From NCBI RefSeq assembly GCF_030411955.1, contig NZ_JASNRA010000006.1, forward strand, positions 1 to 64,000: 64,000 nt of DNA. The letters are read 5' to 3'. Source of the stretch: Massilia sp. YIM B02443. Its GTDB lineage: Bacteria > Pseudomonadota > Gammaproteobacteria > Burkholderiales > Burkholderiaceae_D. The position numbers and the translations under genes are program-made. Numbering within the stretch: position 1 is the first letter of the stretch; every line of letters begins with the position of its first letter. The notes beneath the pieces are model-generated. The model ran no database searches. It was not told the DNA's origin and saw nothing but the letters and a program-made list of their open reading frames with translations. Shown piece after piece: positions 1 to 10,752 of this stretch.

Positions 1-10
1 CTCTTCAGTT
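1..10 (-). rRNA. 16S rRNA, extreme 5' end only (gene runs off the left edge)
   Basis: Read on the minus strand, the window ends in AAACTGAAGAG, which matches the start of betaproteobacterial 16S rRNA just before the universal TTTGATCCTGGCTCAG. The mature 5' end should lie near position 10-11. A leader with a boxA-like element and two good promoters lie upstream, as expected for an rrn operon. Only about ten bases of the gene are inside the window, so the exact end is inferred from the E. coli 16S start. Confidence 0.6.
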
Positions 11-286
11 TAATCTCTGTTTGTTGACTCTTTCGAGTCACCGGCATTGCTGCCGGGTCGCTCACTCAAAATACTGACCGTCACTTCATTTCTGAAGCAA
101 CGTTAATACTTTTTGTGAACATTTGATAATTTAAGTATGCGGCTGAACAAGTCAGCCGGCACCTTCATCAAACGCCCACACTTATCGACTGTTAATTTTT
201 AAAGAACGCGGCTCCCGCCGAGGGTTCGGTACTGCACTTGCTGCTATGTTGCGAATCGTTGTGTTCGTCAGCAGCAGAGAAGAGAG
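11..286 (-). other. rrn leader with boxA-like antitermination element
   Basis: This untranslated stretch lies between the rrn P2 promoter and the 16S start. It is more AT-rich than the surrounding genes. At 207-191 the minus strand reads GTTCTTTAAAAATTAAC, which resembles the boxA used by NusB/S10 for rRNA antitermination. Short inverted repeats near 15-60 may belong to the RNase III processing stem. No protein-coding frame here is credible. Confidence 0.6.
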
Positions 287-315
287 ATTATGAAGCTTTA
301 CTACGATCTCGTCAA
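287..315 (-). promoter_or_regulatory. rrn promoter P2
   Basis: On the minus strand a -35 box TTGACG (315-310) and a -10 box CATAAT (292-287) are separated by exactly 17 bp. Both are close to sigma-70 consensus. The pair is the promoter nearest the 16S leader and the second of two in tandem, the usual P1/P2 arrangement of rrn operons. Confidence 0.7.
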
Positions 316-374
316 CTCCCTTTTTCCCTTCGCTTCGCTCATCTATAAGACGGCGTTTGCGTTGGAGAGGCGAG

Positions 375-403
375 ATTATAGCCACCCTGTCACGCGCCCG
401 CAA
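375..403 (-). promoter_or_regulatory. rrn promoter P1
   Basis: The minus strand has TTGCGG (403-398), a 17-bp spacer and a perfect TATAAT (380-375). The GC-rich bases just after the -10 box would fit a stringent-response discriminator. It begins only about 20 bp after the stop codon of the DJ-1 family gene, so rrn transcription starts in a very compact intergenic gap. Confidence 0.65.
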
Positions 404-422
404 GGCCTGTTTCTGTCGTTTT

Positions 423-1043
423 TTACGACATCGACGCGACCAGCTCGTGATACCAGCGCTCTTGTCTTGTCTTATGCAAGCGGAACCATGCCTTGGCCGT
501 TTCCGGACGCCAGACCTTCAGCATCTTCAATACTTCATAAGAGAACTCGAGCGGCGCCAATCCGCTGGCGGTGATCAGGTTGTCGCCGCGTACCGCCGGT
601 TCCTTGCGGTACCAGGTTTCGCCCCGGTACTCCGGACTGGACTGCTTCAGGAAGCCAAGATCGTTACTAGTATGGCGCCGCGTATTCAGAGCGCCAACAT
701 TGGCCAGGCCAACCGTGGCGCCGCAAATGGCGGCAACCCGATGCCCGCGATCCAGCGCGTCGCGCGCCAGCTCCAGTACCGGACGGGTCTGCGGCTGGTC
801 CCACATGTTCGACCCTGGCAGCACCAGTACGTCGCCCTGCTTCAGTTCGATCGCATCGAAGGCCAGGTCCGGCGTGTAGACCACGCCGCCCATGCTGCGA
901 ACCTCATCCCTGGTAATGCCAACCTTCAGCAGATTGCAGTCCGCGGTCGGATCGGCGAAGTACCGGCGGCTGTTCAGCTCGGCCATGAGATAGCCGACCT
1001 CCCAGTCCGCCAGCGACTCGACAACAGCCAGATAGACGTTCAT
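423..1043 (-). CDS. DJ-1/PfpI family protein (type 1 glutamine amidotransferase-like)
   Basis: A 206-residue protein of the DJ-1/PfpI superfamily. The nucleophile-elbow motif AICGAT carries Cys107, followed by VGLANVGAL. An acidic patch and the GDVLVLPGSNMWD segment match YajL/PfpI-like folds. Family members act as glyoxalases, chaperones or amidotransferase-like hydrolases; the substrate cannot be told here. The ATG at 1043 is preferred because an upstream extension would run into the ygiQ frame and add low-complexity Arg-rich sequence. It starts 10 bp after the ygiQ stop, so the two are probably one transcript. No clear terminator separates it from the rrn promoters. Confidence 0.85.
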   Translation of the reverse strand: MNVYLAVVESLADWEVGYLMAELNSRRYFADPTADCNLLKVGITRDEVRSMGGVVYTPDLAFDAIELKQGDVLVLPGSNMWDQPQTRPVLELARDALDRGHRVAAICGATVGLANVGALNTRRHTSNDLGFLKQSSPEYRGETWYRKEPAVRGDNLITASGLAPLEFSYEVLKMLKVWRPETAKAWFRLHKTRQERWYHELVASMS

Positions 1044-1053
1044 GCGACGGCGA

Positions 1054-3357
<2,304 letters not shown>

Positions 3358-3451
3358 TGGCCGGCATTGTACCGGAAAACCATTTTCGCAGCATCGCCGC
3401 CCCCAGAAAATGGCTTAACTATCAATGACTTGTGGCTATTTCCCGACTGGC

Positions 3452-3739
3452 TTAGATGCCCATGTTCGAGAGGATATTGCCAAGTTCACGCAAACCGGAC
3501 TCGACGCGCGGGTGGCGGGCGGCGAAGCGGGCGGCCAGTTCCTGCGAGCGCGAGCCCAGGCCATAGGTGTTGTCGTCGAGCTGGGCTTGCGCGCGGCGCT
3601 CCAGGACCTTCTCGATATCGCCGTCGAGCTGGCGCAGCAGCATTTCGAGTTCGGCGTCGGTTTCGCCGCCGGTTTCCTGCAGGTGACGGTGCAGGGCTTT
3701 GAGGCGGGCCTTCAGGTCGGCATCTTGTTCGGGTTGCAT
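3452..3739 (-). CDS. DUF4404 family protein
   Basis: A small 95-residue acidic, helix-rich protein with repeated Leu/Glu/Arg heptads in residues 1-45 that may form a coiled coil. It resembles the DUF4404 family, whose function is unknown. The ATG at 3739 is preceded by a strong GAGGAAAACG ribosome-binding site, which favours it over the longer open frame that begins upstream at 3865. It is monocistronic, between ygiQ and the M3 peptidase genes. Confidence 0.75.
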   Translation of the reverse strand: MQPEQDADLKARLKALHRHLQETGGETDAELEMLLRQLDGDIEKVLERRAQAQLDDNTYGLGSRSQELAARFAARHPRVESGLRELGNILSNMGI

Positions 3740-3843
3740 CGTTTTCCTCCGGTGGTGGGTCGATTTGATTGTACGACATGGGGGGAGGAAGGTAGAACAC
3801 GGCTGTTCTGGGCAGTGCGCGGGGAAGCGGGAGCGGGTTGAAC

Positions 3844-3908
3844 GCGTCGGCGGGGAACCCGCCAACCCTACGATAAACGGGTAGGGTTGGCGGGTTCCCC
3901 GCCGACGC
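3844..3908. repeat. Perfect 28-bp palindrome (REP-like element)
   Basis: Two perfect 28-bp inverted arms (3844-3871 and 3881-3908) flank a 9-base loop. The arms contain GCGTCGGCGGGGAACCCGCC and, toward the loop, AACCCTAC. The element sits between the 3' end of an M3 peptidase gene and the start of the DUF4404 gene. It may also act as a transcription barrier, but there is no following T-run. Diverged copies of the same motif occur at 15153-15279, so it looks like a dispersed repeat family rather than a one-off terminator. Confidence 0.8.
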
Positions 3909-3953
3909 AGTGATACGTACCAGTCATCTCACCACGACCGGTCCTGGCATCGG

Positions 3954-6092
3954 TCAGTTGCCGGTCAGACCACGACGCTCCAGCAGCGGCTGGATCACCG
4001 CATCCTTGCCGCGGAAGTTACGATACATCTGCATCGCATCCAGCGTACCGCCGCGCGACAGCAGGGTCTTGCGGAAGTGATCGCCGTTCTTGCGGGTCAG
4101 GCCACCATTCTCCTTGAACCAGTTGACGGTGTCCGCGTCCAGCTTCTCGGCCCACAGGTAGCCGTAGTAGCCGGCCGAGTAGCCGCCCGCGAAGGTGTGC
4201 GAGAAGTAGGTGGTGCGGTAGCGCGGCGGCACCAGGGCGAAGTCGACGCCGGCCTTTTTGAGCGCTTCAGCCTCGAACGCCAGCACGTCGGTCGGGATCT
4301 GCTGCGGGGTCAGCTGGTGCCAGGCCTGGTCCAGCAGCGCCGCGGCCAGGTACTCGGTGGTGCGGAAGCCTTCGTTGAACTGCTGCGAGGCCTGCACTTT
4401 ATCGAGCAGCTCTTTCGGCATCGGCGCGCCGGTCTCGTAGTGCTTGGCGTAGTTGGCCAGCACTTCAGGCCATGCCATCCACATCTCGTTCACCTGCGAC
4501 GGGAACTCGACGTAGTCGCGCGGCACGCGCGAGCCCGAGAAGCGCGGGTACTTCACGTCCGAGAACATGCCGTGCAGCGCGTGGCCGAATTCGTGGAAGG
4601 TGGTGCGCACTTCGTCGTAGGTAAGCAGGGTCGGCTCCCCGGCGGCCGGTTTCGGAATGTTCAGGTTGTTGGCGATGACCGGCTTCGTGCCCAGCAGCGA
4701 GCTTTGCGCCACCCAGGCGTTGGCCCAGGCGCCGCCGCGCTTGTTCGAGCGCGCGTACGGGTCGAAGGTGAAGATCGCCAGCTGCTTGCCGTCGACGTCG
4801 AACACGTCGAACATGCGCACGTCTTCGTTGTAGCCCGGCAGGTCCTTGCGTTCCTTGAAGGTGATGCCGTATTCCTTGGTCGCTGCGAAGAACACGCCGT
4901 CGATCAGCACGCGGTTCAGTTCGAAGTATGGACGCAGCTGGCCGGCATCAAAAGCGTAGCGCTGGGCGCGCACCTTGTCGCTGTAGAAGGCCCAGTCGTG
5001 GGCGGCGGCCTGGAAGCCACCTTTCTCGGCGTCGATCATCTTCTGGATCTCGGCCGCTTCCTTGCGCGCGTTGTTCACCGCTGGCTTGGCCAGTTCAGCC
5101 AGCAGGCTGTTGACGGCGGTGGTGGTCTGCGCGGTCTGGTCTTCCAGGTGGTACGAAGCGAAGTTCGGATGACCCAGCAGCTGGGCGCGTTCGGCGCGCA
5201 GCTTGACGATCTTCAGCACCACGTCGCGGTTGTCGAACTCGCCACCGCGGCTGCCGCGCGCCATCGAGGCGGCCAGCAGTTTTTCGCGCGTGGTGCGATT
5301 GGTCAGCACTGCCAGGCTGGCTTGCTGGGTGGTGTTCACGACCGGGATCACGAACTTGCCGTCCAGGCCACGTTTCTTGGCTTCGACGGCGGCGGCGTCG
5401 ATCGCCTTGTCGCTCATGCCGGCCAGTTCGGCGCGGCTGTCGACCACCAGCGCCGAAGCATTCGATTCCTTCAGCACGTTCTGGGCGAACTGGGTCTGCA
5501 GCGCGGCCAGCTGGCTGTTGAAGTCCTTCAGTTTGGCCTTGTCGGCGGCGGACAGTTTGGCGCCGGCGCGCACGAAGTCGTCGTAGTAGCGTTCCAGCAG
5601 ATAGGTCGATTCGGCGTCCAGCTTCAGGCTGGCGCGCTTGTTGTACAGGGTCTCGATGCGCTTGAACAGCTTGTCGTTCAGGCGGATCGCGTCGCCGTGC
5701 TGCGACAGCTTGGGCGCCATTTCCTTGCCCAGCGCGATCAGGGTGTCATTGGTGTAGGAACCGGACAGGGTGCCGAAGGCGCCGCTCACGCGATTCAGGA
5801 GGCGGCCGCTCTTTTCCATCGCGACGATGGTGTTGTCGAAGGTTGGCGCGGCCTTGTTGTTGGCGATCGCTTCCATCTCGGCGGCCTGCTGGCGCATGCC
5901 TTCGGCGTAGGCCGGGGCGAAGTGCTCGTTGCGGATCTTGTCCCAGGCCGGGTAGTTGAACGGCAGCGAGCTCTCGCGCGCGAACGGGTTCGACGCTTCC
6001 AGCTTGTTGCCCGGTGCGGTCGGGGCGGCGATGGCGATATTGGCGACGGCGACGCTCGCGGCGGCGACCAGCATGATGTGAGGACGGTTCAT
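3954..6092 (-). CDS. Exported M3 family metallopeptidase (oligopeptidase A/Dcp-like), copy 1
   Basis: A 712-residue zinc endopeptidase of family M3. An N-terminal hydrophobic segment ending IAIAAPTAPG is a signal peptide, so it likely acts in the periplasm. The active site HEFGH is at residues 500-504, with the third zinc ligand Glu529 in VEFPSQ, the spacing known for Dcp. The C-terminal YRTTYFSHTFAGGYSAGYYGY block is the substrate-binding signature of the family. It is the last of three tandem paralogues in transcription order. The initiating MNRPH matches that of copy 2 (MNRPP), supporting the start. Confidence 0.95.
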   Translation of the reverse strand: MNRPHIMLVAAASVAVANIAIAAPTAPGNKLEASNPFARESSLPFNYPAWDKIRNEHFAPAYAEGMRQQAAEMEAIANNKAAPTFDNTIVAMEKSGRLLNRVSGAFGTLSGSYTNDTLIALGKEMAPKLSQHGDAIRLNDKLFKRIETLYNKRASLKLDAESTYLLERYYDDFVRAGAKLSAADKAKLKDFNSQLAALQTQFAQNVLKESNASALVVDSRAELAGMSDKAIDAAAVEAKKRGLDGKFVIPVVNTTQQASLAVLTNRTTREKLLAASMARGSRGGEFDNRDVVLKIVKLRAERAQLLGHPNFASYHLEDQTAQTTTAVNSLLAELAKPAVNNARKEAAEIQKMIDAEKGGFQAAAHDWAFYSDKVRAQRYAFDAGQLRPYFELNRVLIDGVFFAATKEYGITFKERKDLPGYNEDVRMFDVFDVDGKQLAIFTFDPYARSNKRGGAWANAWVAQSSLLGTKPVIANNLNIPKPAAGEPTLLTYDEVRTTFHEFGHALHGMFSDVKYPRFSGSRVPRDYVEFPSQVNEMWMAWPEVLANYAKHYETGAPMPKELLDKVQASQQFNEGFRTTEYLAAALLDQAWHQLTPQQIPTDVLAFEAEALKKAGVDFALVPPRYRTTYFSHTFAGGYSAGYYGYLWAEKLDADTVNWFKENGGLTRKNGDHFRKTLLSRGGTLDAMQMYRNFRGKDAVIQPLLERRGLTGN

Positions 6093-6128
6093 GGTCTCTT
6101 GCTCTGGTTTGTGAAAAAGGGTACTGCC

Positions 6129-6154
6129 GGGGAGAGCGGCGAACCGCCCTCCCC
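6129..6154 (-). terminator. Candidate hairpin terminator after M3 copy 2
   Basis: Just after the stop of M3 copy 2, the minus strand forms GGGGAG-GGCGG-TTCG-CCGC-TCTCCCC, a stable hairpin with a UUCG-type loop and one bulge. A short U-run (CCCTTTTT) follows about ten bases later, so termination is plausible but the spacing is not ideal. Confidence 0.4.
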
Positions 6155-6168
6155 ATCGTTGAAACGAA

Positions 6169-8292
6169 TCAGTTCAGGCCACGGCGCTCGAGCAGCGGCT
6201 CGATGACCGGATCACGTCCGCGGAAGGCGCGGTACATCTCGACCGCATCCTGGGTGCCGCCTTTCGACAGCACCATCTGGCGGAAGCGGTCGCCGTTCTT
6301 GCGCAGCAGGCCGCCGTTTTCCTTGAACCACTCGCCGGCGTCGGCGTCCAGGCGCTCGGCCCACAGGTAGCTGTAGTAGCCGGCCGAGTAGCCGCCGCCC
6401 ATGGCGTGCGAGAAGTAGGTGCTGCGGTAGCGCGGCGGCACCGGTGCGAAATTCAGGCCGGCATCCTTCAGCGCCTGCTGCTCGAACGCCACCACGTCAG
6501 TCGGGATTTGTTTTGAACCCAGCTGGTGCCAGCGCTGGTCGATCACGGCGGCGGCCAGGTATTCGGTGGTGCGGTACCCTTCGTTGAAGCGCTGGGCCGC
6601 GCGCAGCTTCTCCAGCAGTTCTTTCGGCATCGCGGCGCCGGTCTGGTAATGCTTGGCGTAGCTGGCCATCACTTCCGGCCAGGCCATCCACATTTCATAG
6701 ACCTGCGACGGCAGCTCGACGTAGTCGCGCGGCACGCTGGTGCCCGAGAAGCGCGGGTACTTCACCTTCGAGAACCAGCCGTGGGTGGCGTGGCCGAATT
6801 CGTGGAAGGTGGTGCGCACTTCGTCCCAGGTCAGCAGGGTCGGCTCGCCGGCGGCCGGCTTGACCAGGTTCAGGTTGTTGGTGATGACCGGCTTCTTGTC
6901 CAGCAGCGTGCTCTGGTCGACCAGGGAGCTCATCCAGGCGCCGCCGCGCTTGTTCGGACGCGCATACGGGTCGACCACGAAGATCGCCAGGTGGCTGCCG
7001 TTCTCTTCGAACACGTCGTACACGCGCACGTCGGCGTCGTAGGTCGGCAGGTCGGTGCGCTGCTTGAAGGTGATGCCCCACAGTTTGGTGGCGGCGAAGA
7101 AGGCGCCCTTCTCCAGCACGTTGTTGAATTCGAAGTAAGGTTTCAACTGGTTGGCGTCGAACGCGTACTTGGCGGTGCGCACCTTGTCGCTGTACAGGCT
7201 CCAGTCCTGGGCCGCAACCTGGAAGCCGCCTTTTTCGGCGTCGATCACCTGCTGGATCTCGGCGGCTTCTTTCTTCGCATTGCGCACGGCCGGCGCGGTC
7301 AGGTCGCCCAGCAGCTTGTTGACCGAGGCGGTATCCTTCGCGGTCTGGTCTTCCAGCGAGTAGGCGGCGTAGTTCTCGTAGCCCAGCAGCTCGGCGCGTT
7401 CGGCGCGCAGCTTGGCCAGCTGCAGCACCACGTTGCGGTTGTCGAATTCGTTGCCGCGGGTGCCGCGGATCATCGAGGTGGTGAGCAGCTTTTCGCGGGT
7501 GCCGCGCACGGTCAGCTGCGCCAGCGGCGCCTGCTGGGTGGTGTTGGTCACCGGGATCACGAACTTGCCGTCCAGGCCGCGCTTCTTGGCTTCCACGGCG
7601 GCGGCGTCGATCGCCTTGTCCGACAGGCCGGCCAGTTCTTCGCGGGTGTCGACCACGAAGGCCGAGGCGTTCACTTCCTTCAGCACGTTCTGGCTGAACT
7701 GGGTCTGCAGCGCGGCCAGTTGGCTGTTGTACTGCTTCAGCTTGACCTTGTCGGCATCCGACAGGTTGGCGCCCGAGCGCACGAAGTCCTTGTAGTAGCG
7801 CTCCAGCAGGAATTTCGATTCGGCGTCCAGGCCGAGCGCGTCGCGCTTGTCGTGCAGGGTCTTGATGCGCGCGAACAGCTTCGGGTTCAGGCGGATCGCG
7901 TCGCCGTGGGCCGCGAACTGCGGCGCCAGCTGCTTGTCCAGCGCCTGCAGGCTGTCATTGGTGTAAGAACCGACCAGGGTGTAGAACACCGCGCGCACGC
8001 GGCCCAGCAGCTGGCCCGAGCGCTCCATCGCCACGATCGTGTTCTCGAACGTCGGCGCCGCCTTGTTGTCGGCGATCTTGACGATCTCCTGCGCCTGTTC
8101 GCGCATGCCTTCGGCGAAAGCCGGGGCGAAGTGCTCGTTCTTGATCTTGTCGAAGGCCGGGTAGCCGTACTGCAGGGTGCTCGGCTTGGCGAACGGGTTC
8201 GAGGCTGCGAGAGCCGCTGCTGCTGGTTGGGAAATCGACATGGTGGCGAGGGCGACGCTGGCTGCGATCAGCAGCAGTGGTGGACGGTTCAT
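6169..8292 (-). CDS. Exported M3 family metallopeptidase, copy 2
   Basis: A 707-residue M3 zinc peptidase, paralogous along its length to the genes on both sides. It has a signal peptide ending near SQPAAAALAAS, the HEFGHATHGWFS active-site motif and VELPSQVYEMW with the third ligand. The ATG at 8292 gives MNRPPLLLIAASVAL, a clean signal peptide; an in-frame start 14 codons upstream would put charged residues ahead of it. It has its own spacer and terminator-like hairpins on both sides, so each copy may be separately expressed. Confidence 0.94.
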   Translation of the reverse strand: MNRPPLLLIAASVALATMSISQPAAAALAASNPFAKPSTLQYGYPAFDKIKNEHFAPAFAEGMREQAQEIVKIADNKAAPTFENTIVAMERSGQLLGRVRAVFYTLVGSYTNDSLQALDKQLAPQFAAHGDAIRLNPKLFARIKTLHDKRDALGLDAESKFLLERYYKDFVRSGANLSDADKVKLKQYNSQLAALQTQFSQNVLKEVNASAFVVDTREELAGLSDKAIDAAAVEAKKRGLDGKFVIPVTNTTQQAPLAQLTVRGTREKLLTTSMIRGTRGNEFDNRNVVLQLAKLRAERAELLGYENYAAYSLEDQTAKDTASVNKLLGDLTAPAVRNAKKEAAEIQQVIDAEKGGFQVAAQDWSLYSDKVRTAKYAFDANQLKPYFEFNNVLEKGAFFAATKLWGITFKQRTDLPTYDADVRVYDVFEENGSHLAIFVVDPYARPNKRGGAWMSSLVDQSTLLDKKPVITNNLNLVKPAAGEPTLLTWDEVRTTFHEFGHATHGWFSKVKYPRFSGTSVPRDYVELPSQVYEMWMAWPEVMASYAKHYQTGAAMPKELLEKLRAAQRFNEGYRTTEYLAAAVIDQRWHQLGSKQIPTDVVAFEQQALKDAGLNFAPVPPRYRSTYFSHAMGGGYSAGYYSYLWAERLDADAGEWFKENGGLLRKNGDRFRQMVLSKGGTQDAVEMYRAFRGRDPVIEPLLERRGLN

Positions 8293-8340
8293 GGAGTCTC
8301 TTGTGCGTTGTGGTGGAAGGTATTTCAAACTCAAACGAAA

Positions 8341-8371
8341 CGCCCCCTGTCGCTCATGACGACAGGGGGCG
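8341..8371 (-). terminator. Intrinsic terminator after M3 copy 3
   Basis: A perfect 12-bp stem (8341-8352 with 8360-8371, CGCCCCCTGTCG) has a 7-base loop. On the minus strand it is followed by TTTCGTTTGAGTTT. It lies 10 bp past the stop codon of M3 copy 3 and ahead of copy 2, arguing against simple cotranscription of the three peptidase genes. Confidence 0.75.
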
Positions 8372-8381
8372 CATACAGCAA

Positions 8382-10505
8382 TCAGTTACCGGTCAGGCCG
8401 CGGCGCTCCAGCAGCGGCTCGATCACCGGACCGCGGCCGCGGAAGTTCTGGAACAGGTCCATCGCTTCGGCGGTGCCGCCGCGCGACAGCAGCGTCTTGC
8501 GGAAGTGGTCGCCGTTCTTGCGGCTCAGGCCACCGTTATTCGTGAACCACTGTACGGTGTCGGCGTCCAGGCGCTCGCTCCACAGGTAGGCGTAGTAGCC
8601 GGCCGAATAGCCGCCGCCCATCGAGTGCGAGAAGTACGTCGTGCGGTAGCGCGGCGGCACCAGCGCGTAGTCGACGCCGGCGTCCTTCAGCGCTTTCGCT
8701 TCAAAGGCGAGAACGTCGGTGGGGATCTGGTTCGGCGCGAGCTGGTGCCAGCGCTGGTCGAGCAGCGCCGCGGCCAGGTATTCGGTGGTCTTGTAGCCCT
8801 GGTCGAACTTCTTCGACGCCACCACTTTATCCAGCAATTCCTTCGGCATCGGCGCGCCGGTCTGGTGATGCTTGGCGTAGTTTGCCAGCACCTCGGGCCA
8901 GGTGACCCACATCTCGTTGACCTGCGACGGATACTCGACGAAGTCGCGCGGCACGTTGGTGCCCGAGAAGTGCGGGTATTTCACATCCGAGAACATGCCG
9001 TGCAGCGCGTGGCCGAACTCGTGGAAGGCAGTCACCACTTCGTCGTAGGTCAGCAGCGTCGGCTGGCCGGCGGGCGGCTTCGGAATGTTCAGGTGGTTGC
9101 CGATCACCGGGCGCAGGCCGAGCAGGTGCGACTGCGACACGTATTCGTTCATCCAGGCGCCGCCCTGCTTGTTGCCGCGTGCGTAGGGGTCGAAGATGAA
9201 GATCGCCAGCTGCTTGCCGTCGACGTCGAACACGTCGAAGGTGCGCACGTCCGGGTTGTACACCGGCAGGTCCTTGCGTTCCTTGAAGGTGATGCCGTAT
9301 TCCCTGGTGGCGGCGAAGAACACGCCGTCGACCAGCACGCGGTTCATCTCGAAGTACGGGCGCAGCTGGTTCTCGTCGAAGTTGTAACGCTGGGCGCGCA
9401 CCTTGTCCTGGTACATTGGCCAGTCATACGCCGCGGCCTTGAAGTTGCCTTTTTCGGCGTCGATCACCTTCTGGATGTCGGCCGCTTCCTTCTGCGCGTT
9501 GGTGACGGCCGGCTTGGCCAGGTCGCCCAGCAGTTTGTTGACGGCGGCCGGGTTGCGCGCGGTTTCCAGTTCCTGCGAATAGGCCGCGAAGTTCGGGTAG
9601 CCGAGCAGCACGGCGCGTTCGGCGCGCAGCTTGGCCAGGCGCAGCACCAGCTGGCGGGTGTCGAATTCGCCGCCGGTGGCGCCGCGCTGCAGCGACGCCT
9701 TCAACAGGCGCTCGCGCGTGGCGCGGTGCTTCAGCGTCGACAGGGCCGGCTGGCTCGAGGTGTTCACCAGCGGGATCACGAACTTGCCCTTCAGGCCACG
9801 CTTCTCGGCTTCTTCGGCGGCGGTGTGGATCTCGGCGTCGCTCATGCCTTCCAGTTCGGCGCGGGTGTCGACCACCAGCGCGCTGGCGTTGACGCCTTTC
9901 AGCACGCGCTGGGTGAAGTCGGACTGCAGCGAGGCGATCTCGCCGTTGTAGGCCTTCAGCTTCTTCTGGTCGGCGCTTGATAAGTTGGCGCCGGCGCGCA
10001 CGAATTCTTTGTAGTAGCGCTCGAGCAGGAAGGTCGATTCGGCGTCCAGGCCAAGCGAGGCGCGCTTGTCGTGCAGCGTCTTCACGCGCGCGAACAGCTT
10101 CGGGTTCAGGTGGATCGCGTCGTCGTGCGCGGCCAGCTTCGGCGACATCTCGCGGTCGACCGCGTCCAGCGTGTCGTTGGTGTTGGCGCCATGCAGGTTG
10201 GAGAAGGTCGCGTTCACGCGCGACAGCAGCTGGCCCGAACGTTCCAGCGCCACGATGGTGTTGTCAAAGGTCGGTGCGGCCTTGTCGTTGGCGATGGCTT
10301 CGACTTCGCGCAGGTGCTCGCGCATGCCGGCGTTGAAAGCTGGCAGGAAGTGGGCATCCTTGATCTTGTCGAAGGCCGGGTAGTTCAGCGGCAGGCTGCT
10401 GGGCTTGGCGAAGGGGTTGGATGCGTCGAGGGCAGGAGCTGCCATGGCGGGTGCATGCGCCAGCGCGACGGCGGCGGCAACGATGAGCAGTTGTGGACGG
10501 TACAT
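8382..10505 (-). CDS. Exported M3 family metallopeptidase, copy 3
   Basis: A 707-residue M3 peptidase, first of the three in transcription order. A signal peptide ends near APAMAAPALDAS. The zinc motif HEFGHALHGMFSDVKYPHFS and VEYPSQVNEMWV are intact. The ATG at 10505 (MYRPQLLIVAAAVAL) is chosen because the longer form adds six residues with no obvious signal-peptide benefit. All catalytic residues are kept in all three copies, so none looks decayed. Likely roles are degradation of periplasmic signal peptides or of imported oligopeptides; this is inferred. Confidence 0.94.
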   Translation of the reverse strand: MYRPQLLIVAAAVALAHAPAMAAPALDASNPFAKPSSLPLNYPAFDKIKDAHFLPAFNAGMREHLREVEAIANDKAAPTFDNTIVALERSGQLLSRVNATFSNLHGANTNDTLDAVDREMSPKLAAHDDAIHLNPKLFARVKTLHDKRASLGLDAESTFLLERYYKEFVRAGANLSSADQKKLKAYNGEIASLQSDFTQRVLKGVNASALVVDTRAELEGMSDAEIHTAAEEAEKRGLKGKFVIPLVNTSSQPALSTLKHRATRERLLKASLQRGATGGEFDTRQLVLRLAKLRAERAVLLGYPNFAAYSQELETARNPAAVNKLLGDLAKPAVTNAQKEAADIQKVIDAEKGNFKAAAYDWPMYQDKVRAQRYNFDENQLRPYFEMNRVLVDGVFFAATREYGITFKERKDLPVYNPDVRTFDVFDVDGKQLAIFIFDPYARGNKQGGAWMNEYVSQSHLLGLRPVIGNHLNIPKPPAGQPTLLTYDEVVTAFHEFGHALHGMFSDVKYPHFSGTNVPRDFVEYPSQVNEMWVTWPEVLANYAKHHQTGAPMPKELLDKVVASKKFDQGYKTTEYLAAALLDQRWHQLAPNQIPTDVLAFEAKALKDAGVDYALVPPRYRTTYFSHSMGGGYSAGYYAYLWSERLDADTVQWFTNNGGLSRKNGDHFRKTLLSRGGTAEAMDLFQNFRGRGPVIEPLLERRGLTGN

Positions 10506-10752
10506 GGGATCTTTCGCGAACACTGGGAAGGGCGCTGCCGGGCTAGCTCGGCAGCCTTGCGCGAAAGATCATAGCAGGCTTGCAGTTATCTCGACACAAT
10601 TAAAAAGTATCCAATGTAACAGCCTGGCGGGCCTGTATTGACGGCGGTATTGACGACCGTAAGGACGAATATGCATGCGATAAATGGTCTGCATCCCGCC
10701 CTTGCGAGGCGCCTGTGCTAGCATCGGCCGCCATGCGTTCCCCTGCTCTCAC
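10506..10752. other. Divergent intergenic region between M3 copy 3 and the GMC gene
   Basis: This 247-bp gap should carry promoters for both flanking genes. On the minus strand a TATGAT hexamer lies about 65 bp upstream of the peptidase ATG, but without a good -35 box at standard spacing. No repeat, RNA gene or credible open frame was seen. Confidence 0.4.

Noticed and set aside
3380..3413. Inverted repeat CCATTTTC/GAAAATGG between ygiQ and the DUF4404 gene
   Set aside because: The stem is only 8 bp with an 18-base loop and no T-run follows it, so it was not called as a terminator.
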